Shown here: one piece after another, positions 8,780 to 17,800 of the stretch | How the letters are laid out: each line of letters starts with the position of its first letter | How positions within the stretch are numbered: the first letter of the stretch is position 1 | DNA from: Ktedonobacteraceae bacterium | Lineage (GTDB): Bacteria > Chloroflexota > Ktedonobacteria > Ktedonobacterales > Ktedonobacteraceae | Length of the DNA stretch: 64,000 nt | Assembly (NCBI GenBank): GCA_035653615.1 | Contig: DASRBN010000022.1 | Span: 62,001 to 126,000 of the forward strand | Reading direction: 5' to 3' | Notes under the pieces: model-generated | The model's input: the letters and a program-made list of their open reading frames with translations, nothing else | Database searches by the model: none | Told to the model about the DNA's origin: nothing | Program-made: the position numbers and the translations under genes

Positions 8780-9520
8780 TTATAATTTGGCTTCCGCGGC
8801 AGGATTGAAGCGATACAGGCGAGCCGGGCGGTGCGTTCCCTCCATTTTTTTGGCGCCTGTATCCTCAAGGATGCCGGTCGAGAGAACCTTCTTACGAAAA
8901 TTGCGTTTATCCAGCTTGCGGTGCAGGATAATCTCGTAAACGCGCTGCAACTCGCGCAAAGTGAACTGCTCAGGCAGCAGATTGAATGCAATTGTCGTAT
9001 AGTCGAGCTTACCACGCAAGCGTGTGAGGGTATATTCGAGAATCTGGGCATGGTCGAAAGCGAGTGGCGGCAGATTGTACATCGAAAACCAGCGTACATC
9101 GGCTGCATCGTCCGCGGCCCTGACCTGCAAGCGTTCGGAGTCCAGCAAGGCGAAGTAAACGACGGTAATGACGCGCGTGCGTGGATCTCGTCCCGGATCG
9201 CCAAAGGTATAAAGCTGTTCCAGGTACACATCGTGAACACCTGTCTCTTCCTGAAGCTCGCGTTTGGCCGCCGTTTCCAGCGATTCGTCCATCTGTACAA
9301 ATCCGCCAGGAATCGCCCACATGCCTTCATAAGGCCAGGAACGGCGCTTTACCAGCAGGACCTGAAGATCACGCTGTCGCAGGCTCATCATCACGACATC
9401 CACGGTCACGGATGGCCGTTCATATTTACTGGCATCGTAGTGATGTGCCTTCGCTTCAGGAGTTTGCTTTTCGGCATGCGCGCTATTTGCTGTGCCACTC
9501 TGCTGTTCCGTCTGTTCCAT
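8780..9520 (-). CDS. Nudix hydrolase with winged-helix tail, NrtR-like
   Basis: A 246-residue protein with a Nudix domain (residues 37-165) and a C-terminal winged-helix region (about 170-240, FTLRELQRVYEIILHRKLDKRNFRKKV). The Nudix box is complete, running from Gly73 to Val95 with REL-EE-TG all present, so it could hydrolyse a nucleoside diphosphate derivative such as ADP-ribose. The same two-domain layout is found in NrtR regulators of NAD metabolism, which bind ADP-ribose and often have a degraded box. The nicotinamidase-like gene begins 33 bases downstream, and the pairing supports a regulator or enzyme of NAD turnover. Regulator and hydrolase roles cannot be separated by reading. Confidence 0.83.
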   Translation of the reverse strand: MEQTEQQSGTANSAHAEKQTPEAKAHHYDASKYERPSVTVDVVMMSLRQRDLQVLLVKRRSWPYEGMWAIPGGFVQMDESLETAAKRELQEETGVHDVYLEQLYTFGDPGRDPRTRVITVVYFALLDSERLQVRAADDAADVRWFSMYNLPPLAFDHAQILEYTLTRLRGKLDYTTIAFNLLPEQFTLRELQRVYEIILHRKLDKRNFRKKVLSTGILEDTGAKKMEGTHRPARLYRFNPAAEAKL

Positions 9521-9733
9521 ATCCAGCCCAAAATCTCTTTCTGTTGTATTTCGCTGTCATTAGAAGAATCGCTGAGACCCTCACACCCGCCGCCATTCTA
9601 AGGTCTATTATACCTTTATCCTGTTGCCCGATTTCATGGCAGCTTAGTGTAAAAGTAACACTAATATAAGGGATGAGAGTATCAGCTGTCAAGCATTTTG
9701 GGCTGGTGATTTTGAGCTGCAAAAACATATCGC

Positions 9734-9886
9734 TTGCTACGTTTCTGGTCGGTTGCCATCGGTGGTTCCACCTTTTCCTCTTTAGCCGTAGCCAATGGAG
9801 TAATCTATGTTGGCTCGAGTAATGGGAATCTGTATGCATTCAACGCTCAGACCGGGGTGCAGCTCTGGTCAGCTTCGTCCGGGGGT
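9734..9886 (+). pseudogene. Remnant of a PQQ-like beta-propeller protein
   Basis: About 50 codons encode a single propeller blade: FWSVAIGGSTFSSLAVANG then VIYVGSSNGNLYAFNAQTG and LWS, the classic repeat of PQQ-binding-like propeller proteins, which normally hold six to eight such blades. The frame then runs into unrelated sequence ending at 10063. No signal peptide or other blades are found on either side. This is best read as a decayed fragment of a larger secreted or lipid-anchored propeller gene. Confidence 0.65.
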
Positions 9887-9982
9887 GAGTTTTATAATCC
9901 CTCATCCGGGAAGCCTGCATCCCAATCTCAGGCTCCGTATCCAGCATTGATTGCTGCTAGTGTTTGGTTCTCATTAAAACGT

Positions 9983-10033
9983 CCGGCTCCCCAAGTTTTC
10001 AGGCGGAAAAAAACTGAAAGCTTCGGGAGCCGG
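9983..10033. repeat. Imperfect 20-bp inverted repeat
   Basis: Arms at 9983-10002 and 10014-10033 (CCGGCTCCCCAAGTTTTCAG and its near complement) pair with two mismatches around an 11-base loop rich in A. It sits after the propeller remnant and before the convergent reverse-strand pair, so it might terminate transcription. It may equally be the end of an element that disrupted the propeller gene. Confidence 0.55.
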
Positions 10034-10073
10034 CGGAATTTGCTATCTGATCGAATGAGATAATTGCTCAAAC

Positions 10074-10481
10074 TCATACCCTATCAAGCATACGGTCACC
10101 ACCAAAAATGTTGCGCATCTTGAAAGGGGCAGGCGTTGTTGCCAGCTGCCAGGCCCGCAATCGCCATCCCTTATAAAGAAACCAGGGCTCTTGTAATCTG
10201 TAGTCTGGTTGACTCGTCCAAGTCGGGAAAGGCAGTCTATCTTGCCAGCAAAGCCATTCGACCATAGCGGCGCAGAAGGCAGCCCATTTTTCCTCTTCAG
10301 GGGAAGAAGCCGATGCTATCGGTTCTGTCACTAACTCTAGCCGGTCTTCGACAGCAGAGCGTTTCCAATCATCTAAGAAATCACCGATTGCGACCCAAGG
10401 CGTGGTGCTGTTCCTGCCACGGATGCGGTCAAACGTTTCGGCGATAGTCTGTCTATGCCAGTTATATGAAGATGCGGGCAT
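10074..10481 (-). CDS. Uncharacterised protein paired with a nucleotidyltransferase
   Basis: A 135-residue soluble protein rich in Trp (nine residues), with no signal or membrane segment. I do not recognise a named domain. The C-terminal PWFLYKGWRLRAWQLATTPAPFKMRNIFGG looks like a conserved block. It begins 29 bases after the stop of the nucleotidyltransferase-like gene on the same strand, so the two are almost certainly co-expressed. Two-gene units of a small nucleotidyltransferase plus a partner are often toxin-antitoxin or phage-defence modules, and that is the working guess here. Confidence 0.6.
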   Translation of the reverse strand: MPASSYNWHRQTIAETFDRIRGRNSTTPWVAIGDFLDDWKRSAVEDRLELVTEPIASASSPEEEKWAAFCAAMVEWLCWQDRLPFPTWTSQPDYRLQEPWFLYKGWRLRAWQLATTPAPFKMRNIFGGDRMLDRV

Positions 10482-10510
10482 CTAAAACTTCTCCTCGTTC
10501 GCGGAAACGA

Positions 10511-11014
10511 TTATTCAAAAAGCTCATCAATCATGTATTCTATTCTAGGGACTAATAATTGCTCGGGTATATACTTTTTGACCAGTGCTAACGCTTCGTT
10601 CGAGTTTGATAGTTTCAGATCACGAGCTAATGCTTTCATGTCTTCGATATCTTGCGGGCGACCGGCGATTGCTTTCATGGCAAACAAATAGTCCAGCGAA
10701 GGAATATAGATACGTAAGCCAGGATACTCTGCCCAGAGTGCAGTTGGTGGTTGCGTGTAGAAAAAACCCTTAGCGGCGTCATTAATCCAATTTTCAGGCA
10801 ACCTTTCGCGCTCAGCTACAACGCGGGCGGCATCACGAATAGTATTGGCTTGCTCTGGATTAAAGTAGGCATCAATATCCTTGGTTACCTCACGGTTCTG
10901 AACCTTGAGCAACATTACCGCCCCTCCAACCAGGAGAATTTCACCTGTTAGCTGACGTTGTAGTAGCTCTTGACCAAGCATATGAAGATACTTTTCGATG
11001 TCCTGCTTATTCAT
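10511..11014 (-). CDS. DUF6036-like nucleotidyltransferase
   Basis: A 167-residue protein with the minimal nucleotidyltransferase signature: a glycine turn LVGGAVMLL followed by TKDIDAYF, whose two Asp residues are in the metal-binding position. The C-terminal part (IPSLDYLFAMKAIAGRPQDIEDMKALARDL) is the helical segment seen in DUF6036 and AbiEii-like proteins, with the K-x-x-x-R-x-x-D-x-D pattern. It is the first gene of a two-gene operon with the 135-residue gene. A toxin or RNA-modifying enzyme in a toxin-antitoxin pair is plausible but is inferred from family behaviour only. Confidence 0.7.
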   Translation of the reverse strand: MNKQDIEKYLHMLGQELLQRQLTGEILLVGGAVMLLKVQNREVTKDIDAYFNPEQANTIRDAARVVAERERLPENWINDAAKGFFYTQPPTALWAEYPGLRIYIPSLDYLFAMKAIAGRPQDIEDMKALARDLKLSNSNEALALVKKYIPEQLLVPRIEYMIDELFE

Positions 11015-11241
11015 AAGGTTGCTCCCAAAGAATGCTTATGGAGAATGGAATACTCCTCTAGCATTATAATCATGTATTTAGCTCGGGTCAATTTGGCAGG
11101 AAGCTCAACTTATAGAATCTACAAAAGTATAGCGAAGAATCTCTCCTGCGGCCCTGAGATCACAAGGGCTCATCTCGTCCTGGGATGAGGACTTCTGAGT
11201 AATCACCTGCTCTTAAATGTGGTGCATCTTCCCGGCCTATG

Positions 11242-11250
11242 TGCTATACT
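11242..11250 (+). promoter_or_regulatory. Candidate extended -10 promoter for the helicase fusion gene
   Basis: TGCTATACT fits an extended -10 element (TGn followed by TATACT), 51 bases before the preferred ATG at 11301. There is no clear -35, which is normal for this class. The rest of the 286-base gap shows no other feature. Confidence 0.4.
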
Positions 11251-11300
11251 TTGCATGCGTGACAAACATCCGTTCATATTTTTTTTATTGGGGAGAGAGC

Positions 11301-14300
11301 ATGATCATGGTTGATGTAGGACTGGAGCAGATTGGCCCTTATACGAATATTCGTCTGCTCAATGAAGGTTCTACCGGTCGTACCTACCTTGGAAAACATC
11401 ACAAAAAGTACGTCGTTATCAAACTATTTCATATCCCCTTCAGCACACCTGAAGCCAGGGAGGCCTTTCTTGCCCATGCTAAAAAACTCAAGAAGCTTAA
11501 ACATCGCAACATCGCAGAGATACAGGACGCCGGTTTTATCGCTGGAACGGGTGGGAACGAGGAGTATGGCTACCACATTATTCAATATGTGCTGGAAGAT
11601 GAGCAGGCGCAACGCTTTGTAATTGGGCAGCAGTATTCGCCTGTAGAAGTGAAGCGCATAATCTCTATTGTTGCCGATGCGCTCAACTACGCCCATCAGA
11701 CCAATACCCTGCATAGCAACATCCATCCCGGCAACCTGCTTTTTGCCCAGAATAATGATATCTTGCTCACCGATTTCGCTCCACTACCGCAAAACCAGGA
11801 GCAAGGCGAAATCGCTCCTCTAACTATCACTGGTAAGGCACTCCCCTACATGGCTCCTGAACAACTACGCGGAACGCCGGTTGCCGCCAGCGACCAGTAT
11901 AGTTTAGCAGTGATGGCGTTTGAATGGTTGTGTGGGCGGCGTCCTTACCTGGCAAATGAACCTGATGCTTTGCTTTACCAGCAGGAACACGAACCGCTGC
12001 CCTCACCTCGTACTTTCAATAGCGCCATTTCATCTCAGGTTGAACAGGTGCTGCTCAAGGCGCTCTCGCTGAACCCGGAAGAGCGTTTCTCGAATGTCCA
12101 GAAATTTGCCGATGCCTATTTGCGAGCATTGATGGGCATTCCCATGGCTGAACCATCGGAGACGAAACAGGTATCAGTATCATATAGCGAACCTGGTTCC
12201 ACTGCACGAAACATCCAACAGCCAGTTTCAAAAAATGAGGAAAAAGGAATCCAGGTCGCGTCTCCTGTGCCAGCCTCCAGGAAATCACATAAAGTCAAAT
12301 CAATAGCACTTGCACCGGCCTCGATAGCTTCAGACGAAGTGGAGGTCGCGGCATCTCCACGCGTTTCTGCTCTACAAAAGAATAGCGATGCGGAACAAAA
12401 ATTGATTGCGCCCATTTCTACACAATCCACAACTTCTGCCAGCATTGTGGATGAGGTATCAGGAGAAAATGTGAGGATAGAGGATCAATTCGCCGAACCC
12501 GAAGCGGTAGTATACGATGAGGTAATCAAGACCGCTCCGGTTGCCCGGGATAGTCAATATTCGCTGGAAGAGATTGTCACTGCCGATCTCCGACAGGGCG
12601 GCATTCTCTCGCGCAGGCTGCCCGGTTACGAGGAGCGGGCAGCACAAATTGAGATGGCGCAGCTGGTTGCGCAATCATTGACAGGCGAAGCCCCGGCCAT
12701 CATCGAAGCCTCAACAGGTACGGGCAAAAGCTTAGCGTATCTCATTCCCATCGTGCGCTCAGGCAAAATCGCGATCATCAGCACGGCGAACAAGGCCTTG
12801 CAGGAACAGCTTTTCTTTAAGGATATCCCCTTTGTGCAGAAACACATTCAGCAATTTGATGCTGCCCTGGTCAAGGGCATGGCTAACTACGTGTGCCTCG
12901 ACCGGCTGGAGGAGGAACGCAACGGGATACAGCACCTGGTCAAGAATCGTGATTTTATGCGGCTGGTCGATATTGTCAATGATCCCGATTCTAGCTTCAC
13001 AGGTGACTTTGAGACGCTGGATTTTACGCTTCCCGCCGATATTCGCAGTAAGGTCTATGCTGAACGCGATCAATGCACATGGGGCAAATGTCAATTTTTT
13101 AAGGATTGCTATGTGCGCAAGATGAAGGTGAAGGCTGGATATGCGAAGGTGATTGTCGTCAACCATACGCTGCTGCTCATCGATGCGGAGTTAGAGGGCT
13201 TTCTGCTGCCCGAGCGCGACGTGATCGTAGTGGATGAGGCGCATCACCTGGAGGAAGAGGCGACGCGCGTTTTCACCGTAAAGGTCAGCTATGGACAGGT
13301 GACGACGCTGCTGGCACAACGTTTGCTCAAGGACCATAGCGCGGTGAGCCTGCAGGATGAGGCCGAACACACCGCGAGAATTACCTGGGAACGTCTCTCA
13401 CAGGTGGCCGATCCTGGCAACAAGGGACGAGTCAACCTGGTGGACCCATTGGAAGAAGGATTGGCCCTGGCGAAAGTACTGGACAGGCTGGCAAATTCAC
13501 TGCGCCAGATGCGCCCGAAGTCGATGACCGAAAAAGAGGATCAGATGTACGATATGCTGATTGCTCGCACAAAAAATCTGGCGGCAAGCATGCGTACAGT
13601 TTTTTCAGTCGATCAGCCGGATAAATTTGTCTACTATGTCGAACGTGTCAATACGCAGGGAAGGCGTGGGAGCTATCTCGAGGTGTTTGCGGCTCCTCTG
13701 GAAGTGTCCGGCTGGCTGAAAGAGCGATTGTTTGATAAGTATAACGTGATCTGTACCTCTGCGACGCTGGCAACGATTGGCCCGAATCCTCAGAGATTGG
13801 ATGATCGCGGCCCGAATTTCGCCTATTTCCGCCGCCGTGTGGGACTCGACCATCACGATTATCCCAATGTCCAGGAACGCATTCTGCCGCTCACGTTCGA
13901 TTACGAGCATAATGCTGTCCTCTATATTCCGCGTCACTTGCCGGAACCCGTGTATGGTTCGGGGCCGGAGGCGATTCGCTATTCGAAGTCCATCGCGCGC
14001 GAAATGATGAAGCTGGTCGAGGCTTCGCGCGGACGGGCCTTTTTGCTCTTTTCGAGCAGGCGCATGCTCGAGGAAGTATTTGACGAGTTTTGTCGTTCGC
14101 TGCCCTCACACCTGGATTATCCACTGCTGCGACAGGGAGATATGACCCGCCTGGAGCTTACGCGCACATTTCGCGAGACCGAGGGAGCCATCCTCTTTGG
14201 TCTGAAGAGCTTCTGGGAAGGCGTGGATATCGCCGGGGAGGCACTTTCGCTGGTGGTAATCGACAAGCTGCCGTTTGACCCGCCGGATGACCCTGTTCAC

Positions 14301-14552
14301 GAGGCGCGTGTTGCGCACATGAAGGCCGCCGGTGAGAACTGGTTCGGCGCCTATGTGCTTCCCCAAACTGTGCTGCGCCTGAAGCAAGGCCTGGGACGTT
14401 TGCTGCGCACGCACGACGACCGCGGCGTAATGGCCATTCTCGATACGCGCTTGCATACCAAGGGTTACGGGAGATTGATCTTGAACGCGCTTCCCCCTGC
14501 ACGCAGGACGACGAGTTTGCGGGATGTGGAGGAGTTCTTTATTCAATCATAA
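11301..14552 (+). CDS. Protein kinase-like domain fused to a DinG-type Fe-S helicase
   Basis: A 1083-residue fusion. Residues 1-285 have a Ser/Thr kinase fold: a glycine loop NEGSTGRTYLG and Lys41 in VVIKLF. The catalytic loop, however, reads H138-S-N-I-H-P-G-N145, with Asn140 in place of the essential Asp, and DFG is DFA (158-160). It is therefore probably a pseudokinase. A polar linker (about 285-430) leads to a superfamily 2 helicase of the DinG/XPD type: Walker A STGTGKS (471-477), Fe-S cysteines C532, C592, C597 and C603, DEAH at 645-648, and C-terminal motifs including GVDIAGEALSLVVIDKLPF and QGLGRLLR. It should unwind DNA 5' to 3' in repair or replication stress. ATG 11301 follows GGGGAGAG; an upstream in-frame start at 11217 has no such site. 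Confidence 0.88.
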   Translation: MIMVDVGLEQIGPYTNIRLLNEGSTGRTYLGKHHKKYVVIKLFHIPFSTPEAREAFLAHAKKLKKLKHRNIAEIQDAGFIAGTGGNEEYGYHIIQYVLEDEQAQRFVIGQQYSPVEVKRIISIVADALNYAHQTNTLHSNIHPGNLLFAQNNDILLTDFAPLPQNQEQGEIAPLTITGKALPYMAPEQLRGTPVAASDQYSLAVMAFEWLCGRRPYLANEPDALLYQQEHEPLPSPRTFNSAISSQVEQVLLKALSLNPEERFSNVQKFADAYLRALMGIPMAEPSETKQVSVSYSEPGSTARNIQQPVSKNEEKGIQVASPVPASRKSHKVKSIALAPASIASDEVEVAASPRVSALQKNSDAEQKLIAPISTQSTTSASIVDEVSGENVRIEDQFAEPEAVVYDEVIKTAPVARDSQYSLEEIVTADLRQGGILSRRLPGYEERAAQIEMAQLVAQSLTGEAPAIIEASTGTGKSLAYLIPIVRSGKIAIISTANKALQEQLFFKDIPFVQKHIQQFDAALVKGMANYVCLDRLEEERNGIQHLVKNRDFMRLVDIVNDPDSSFTGDFETLDFTLPADIRSKVYAERDQCTWGKCQFFKDCYVRKMKVKAGYAKVIVVNHTLLLIDAELEGFLLPERDVIVVDEAHHLEEEATRVFTVKVSYGQVTTLLAQRLLKDHSAVSLQDEAEHTARITWERLSQVADPGNKGRVNLVDPLEEGLALAKVLDRLANSLRQMRPKSMTEKEDQMYDMLIARTKNLAASMRTVFSVDQPDKFVYYVERVNTQGRRGSYLEVFAAPLEVSGWLKERLFDKYNVICTSATLATIGPNPQRLDDRGPNFAYFRRRVGLDHHDYPNVQERILPLTFDYEHNAVLYIPRHLPEPVYGSGPEAIRYSKSIAREMMKLVEASRGRAFLLFSSRRMLEEVFDEFCRSLPSHLDYPLLRQGDMTRLELTRTFRETEGAILFGLKSFWEGVDIAGEALSLVVIDKLPFDPPDDPVHEARVAHMKAAGENWFGAYVLPQTVLRLKQGLGRLLRTHDDRGVMAILDTRLHTKGYGRLILNALPPARRTTSLRDVEEFFIQS

Positions 14553-15144
14553 TTTGCCTGCTGTAGGTACGCCATTTCCTACATTTGGGGAGGTTGTTGC
14601 CACAATTCCACCTGGCCTTGTCTTCAAGACAGGGATGTATCTGTCTTCTGATCAGCAAATAGTACCTATCCGGTTCCTACATTTTGAGCGGGACAGAATA
14701 GTTATTGATGTGGCCGGCCAATCTTCGGCTATCAGTGCTATCTTTGAAAGCATACAGCGTTTCCTATCTGAACTACGCTCTCCAGACGGGTCGCCTATTA
14801 TTGGAAAGCCAGAACGTATCCTGGACTATTCTGAGATTACTGCAAAATACCCATTTGTATTGGATTCAATGCTTTCGCGACCGCTACGGAAGCTACTCAG
14901 TAAAAAAACCAGTACTCCCGGTAGTAAGAACGGTTCAGTTCTTATTCCTACGCTGGCTGTACAAGCATATCCTTATGGACAGGCGTTGCCAGCAGTGCCG
15001 GGAGCTAATGATGTCCGTGTCTTTACATTTAGTTTGCGATCTGGAACCCGGCCAGAGGAACACATCTATTTTAGTAGTGCTCCTCTAGATTCTGAAGCAC
15101 ATCTAAGTTACTTGAGAGAGTTGGAAACTGCTCTTGGAACTTAA
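14524..15144 (+). CDS. Hypothetical protein overlapping the helicase end
   Basis: A frame of up to 206 residues that I do not recognise. It has no membrane segment, signal or catalytic motif. ATG at 14524 overlaps the helicase stop by 29 bases in another frame and lacks a clear ribosome site; ATG at 14635 is another possible start. Base composition is more AT-rich than the helicase next to it, and the first 40 residues look less structured, so the true N-terminus may be shorter or damaged. A recently acquired or decaying gene is possible. Confidence 0.45.
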   Translation: MWRSSLFNHNLPAVGTPFPTFGEVVATIPPGLVFKTGMYLSSDQQIVPIRFLHFERDRIVIDVAGQSSAISAIFESIQRFLSELRSPDGSPIIGKPERILDYSEITAKYPFVLDSMLSRPLRKLLSKKTSTPGSKNGSVLIPTLAVQAYPYGQALPAVPGANDVRVFTFSLRSGTRPEEHIYFSSAPLDSEAHLSYLRELETALGT

Positions 15145-15187
15145 TGGTCTTGGTGATTCCTCTTGAGCCATAACGATTCGGAAAATT

Positions 15188-17521
15188 CTAGCCCGGCTCC
15201 GCTAACGGAAGCGTAAACCAGAAGGTCGAACCCTTGCCCGGCGAACTCTGCACTCCGACCTGACCACCGAGGCGTTCGATAATCATGCGGCTGATATGCA
15301 ATCCCAATCCCAGGCCAACTCCAGAGCCACTCTTGACCTCCACTTCCGGCACGCGATAAAAGCGCTCCCAGATGTGCTGCTGCTGTTCCCTGGACAATCC
15401 TGGCCCTTCATCGCGCACGGATACTTTGGCCATGCTACCGGCAAGTTCAAGGCAGACCTCTACCGGCTTATCTGCCTCTGAGTATTTGAGGGCATTGGAG
15501 AGCAAATTGCTGATTACCTGCCGCAGGCGATCGGCATCGGCCATTACCAGCACCTCATCGGTTACGTGTGTCACCAGTTTGATAGTTCTGGCGGGAGTTA
15601 GATAGCGTTGATCTTCGACACTCTCATGCACTATGGATAACAGGTCGCAAAGCTGGGGATGGAGTTCTAACCGGTTAGCATGAATGCGAGCCACGTCGAG
15701 CAGGTCGCTGATCAAGCGGTTTTGCATGCGAATCTGCCGCTCTGTACGGTCAATGTGACCCTGGATGGCAGTTAACATAGCCGTTACTTCGCCAGGTAAG
15801 TTCGCCTCTTGCTTGAGCGCTCGGTTTACCTGTCGTTTAGCAAGCTGAACACTTCCCTGAATCGTTGTGAGGGGAGTACGCAATTCATGACCAGCGATGC
15901 CGATGAACTCATCCATCAAGCGATTCGTTTCTCGCAACGCCAGTACAGAAGCCTGCGCCTCGGTGCGCTCCTGAAATAACCGGCTGCGCTCTACAGTAAG
16001 GACAGCCAGTTGGGCCAAAGCCCTGGCTAGCGCTATTTCATCCTCAGAATAGTCATGCGATGGATCGCCTGAATCATAGGTAACCACTCCAACTATTCGT
16101 CCCTCGAGCATCATTGGTACCAGTAGCAGCTTCCTCGGCCCATAAGCATTGGGGCGACCGGCAAAAGGAGGTTCTCGCAGATCGAGAACCACTGCTTCCC
16201 CTGCCAGGATGCGGCGCTCTATAGAAGTGCCAGCAACGAGTTCATGTATGGTGAAGCCTCTCTGCCTCTTCCGCCAGGCCTGCTCATGTTCAGGAGGCAT
16301 CCCAACTGTCGCTTTGGAGCGCAACTCCTGCGTCGTTTCCTTGAAGAGTGTCAGGCTCACAAATGGGTAACCCACGACCTGGCTCATGAGACCCGCAAGG
16401 CGCTGGACAACGACATCTATATCACTTTCTTCACCGGTTTCCTCGCCATCATTTTCCGCTTTTTGCATTACTCCTGCCTGTACCAGTGCCTCCGCAAACT
16501 GCAAGAGGGCTTGCAGGGCAGCGCGGGTGCGCTGAGCACCCCGGCGTAGTTCGGTCACGTCGCGCATCACAACCACTGCTCCCTGGACATCTCCTGCCTG
16601 GTCGCGAATAGGCGCTCCACTCACATTGTAGATGCGATCTTCTCCATTGACGGTGCGCAGCATTATATCAATCGCGTGCGAGCCTGCGAGAATCTCACCC
16701 TGAAGGACACGTGCCGCGGGCAGTTTCTCTTGAGGAAATGGCCGGCCCTGCTCGTCACGCGGGAGAAACATAGAAAAGCGATTGGGAAATGGTTGGTCTG
16801 CATAATCGCCCTGCTGGGTATATGGATTGAACGCCTGGGCGGCAGGATTTGTGCGCCGTACATGATAGGTGTTGTCATAGACGAAGACCCCGTCGGCGAT
16901 GGCTGTAACGATGGCTTCCAGTTCGTTTGCCTGAGCTGCTGCCTGAGCTTTCTCCTGTTCTAACTGTGTTACCAATTGTTGTATCTGCTGGTGCGCTTGT
17001 TCAGCGTGGCTGCGCGCGTATTCGATACGACTGACAACCAGGCAGATAGCAATACCAAAAACCAGGAAAGTTCCTGTTTCCAGGAGCGGTTGCGCCGAGG
17101 AAAGACTCCATGTAAAAGTGGGAGGAAGGACTATGAAATTCAGCAAGATTGCTCCGCATAAGGTAGCAATCAGGCCCGGGCCTGTACCCCACAAAAGAGC
17201 AATCAGCAGTACAGAGGATAGAGCAAATATTCCTCGCAGAGAAAAGCTGGGAAAGATGTGCAGCACGAACAGGGTAAATAGTATCATCAAAGCAGGCAAG
17301 CATAGTGATGCCAGATAGCCAACCAGCGGGGCATTCCAGGGAGCGGGAAGCCAGGTAGGACTAAATGCACTCGCCCGCAAAACCCGGCGTATGTTCTTCC
17401 AGTTCCATATTGAAAGGTGGGATTTGTCTGATGAATCCGGTTCGTTCTGGGCTACATTGGGTATTGCCTGTTGTGGGAGGTCTCCTGGAAGCCTGACCTC
17501 GGCAAGCTCTTTCTGTTCCAT
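15188..17521 (-). CDS. Membrane histidine kinase: DUF4118-PAS-GAF-HisKA-HATPase
   Basis: A 777-residue sensor kinase. Residues 66-165 hold four transmembrane helices of the KdpD-like DUF4118 type, followed by a coiled coil (166-200). Then come a PAS domain (about 202-325, NELEAIVTAIADGVFVYD), a GAF domain (about 365-512), HisKA with phosphoacceptor His545 (GIAGHELRTPL), and HATPase_c with LRQVISNLLSNALKY, DEGPGLS and GSGVGLGLGLHIS. It would integrate a cytoplasmic ligand or redox signal and phosphorylate a response regulator that is not encoded nearby. It is transcribed away from the Zn-ribbon/HTH gene across a 279-base divergent gap. No ligand can be inferred. Confidence 0.88.
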   Translation of the reverse strand: MEQKELAEVRLPGDLPQQAIPNVAQNEPDSSDKSHLSIWNWKNIRRVLRASAFSPTWLPAPWNAPLVGYLASLCLPALMILFTLFVLHIFPSFSLRGIFALSSVLLIALLWGTGPGLIATLCGAILLNFIVLPPTFTWSLSSAQPLLETGTFLVFGIAICLVVSRIEYARSHAEQAHQQIQQLVTQLEQEKAQAAAQANELEAIVTAIADGVFVYDNTYHVRRTNPAAQAFNPYTQQGDYADQPFPNRFSMFLPRDEQGRPFPQEKLPAARVLQGEILAGSHAIDIMLRTVNGEDRIYNVSGAPIRDQAGDVQGAVVVMRDVTELRRGAQRTRAALQALLQFAEALVQAGVMQKAENDGEETGEESDIDVVVQRLAGLMSQVVGYPFVSLTLFKETTQELRSKATVGMPPEHEQAWRKRQRGFTIHELVAGTSIERRILAGEAVVLDLREPPFAGRPNAYGPRKLLLVPMMLEGRIVGVVTYDSGDPSHDYSEDEIALARALAQLAVLTVERSRLFQERTEAQASVLALRETNRLMDEFIGIAGHELRTPLTTIQGSVQLAKRQVNRALKQEANLPGEVTAMLTAIQGHIDRTERQIRMQNRLISDLLDVARIHANRLELHPQLCDLLSIVHESVEDQRYLTPARTIKLVTHVTDEVLVMADADRLRQVISNLLSNALKYSEADKPVEVCLELAGSMAKVSVRDEGPGLSREQQQHIWERFYRVPEVEVKSGSGVGLGLGLHISRMIIERLGGQVGVQSSPGKGSTFWFTLPLAEPG

Positions 17522-17800
17522 GAGCGTTCCTCTTTACTTATGTTAAACCTATGATGGTGTTATTGGTAGAACTATATAACAGGACCAGCATGTCAGGCAA
17601 CCTCTGAAGCCTTCTTAAAATTGAAAAATATATACGATAAACTCTACTCTTGAACACGCCAGAGATAGGGAACGGATGACAAAACATCCAAAAATAGGGG
17701 CTAGACAAAGCCATTGCATAGGGCTACAATGGGAAGTGCATTCCGACGCTAGGACAGAGAGTTTTTGTCCAGTTTGTATCAGTTTCAGGGGAGATTGCGC

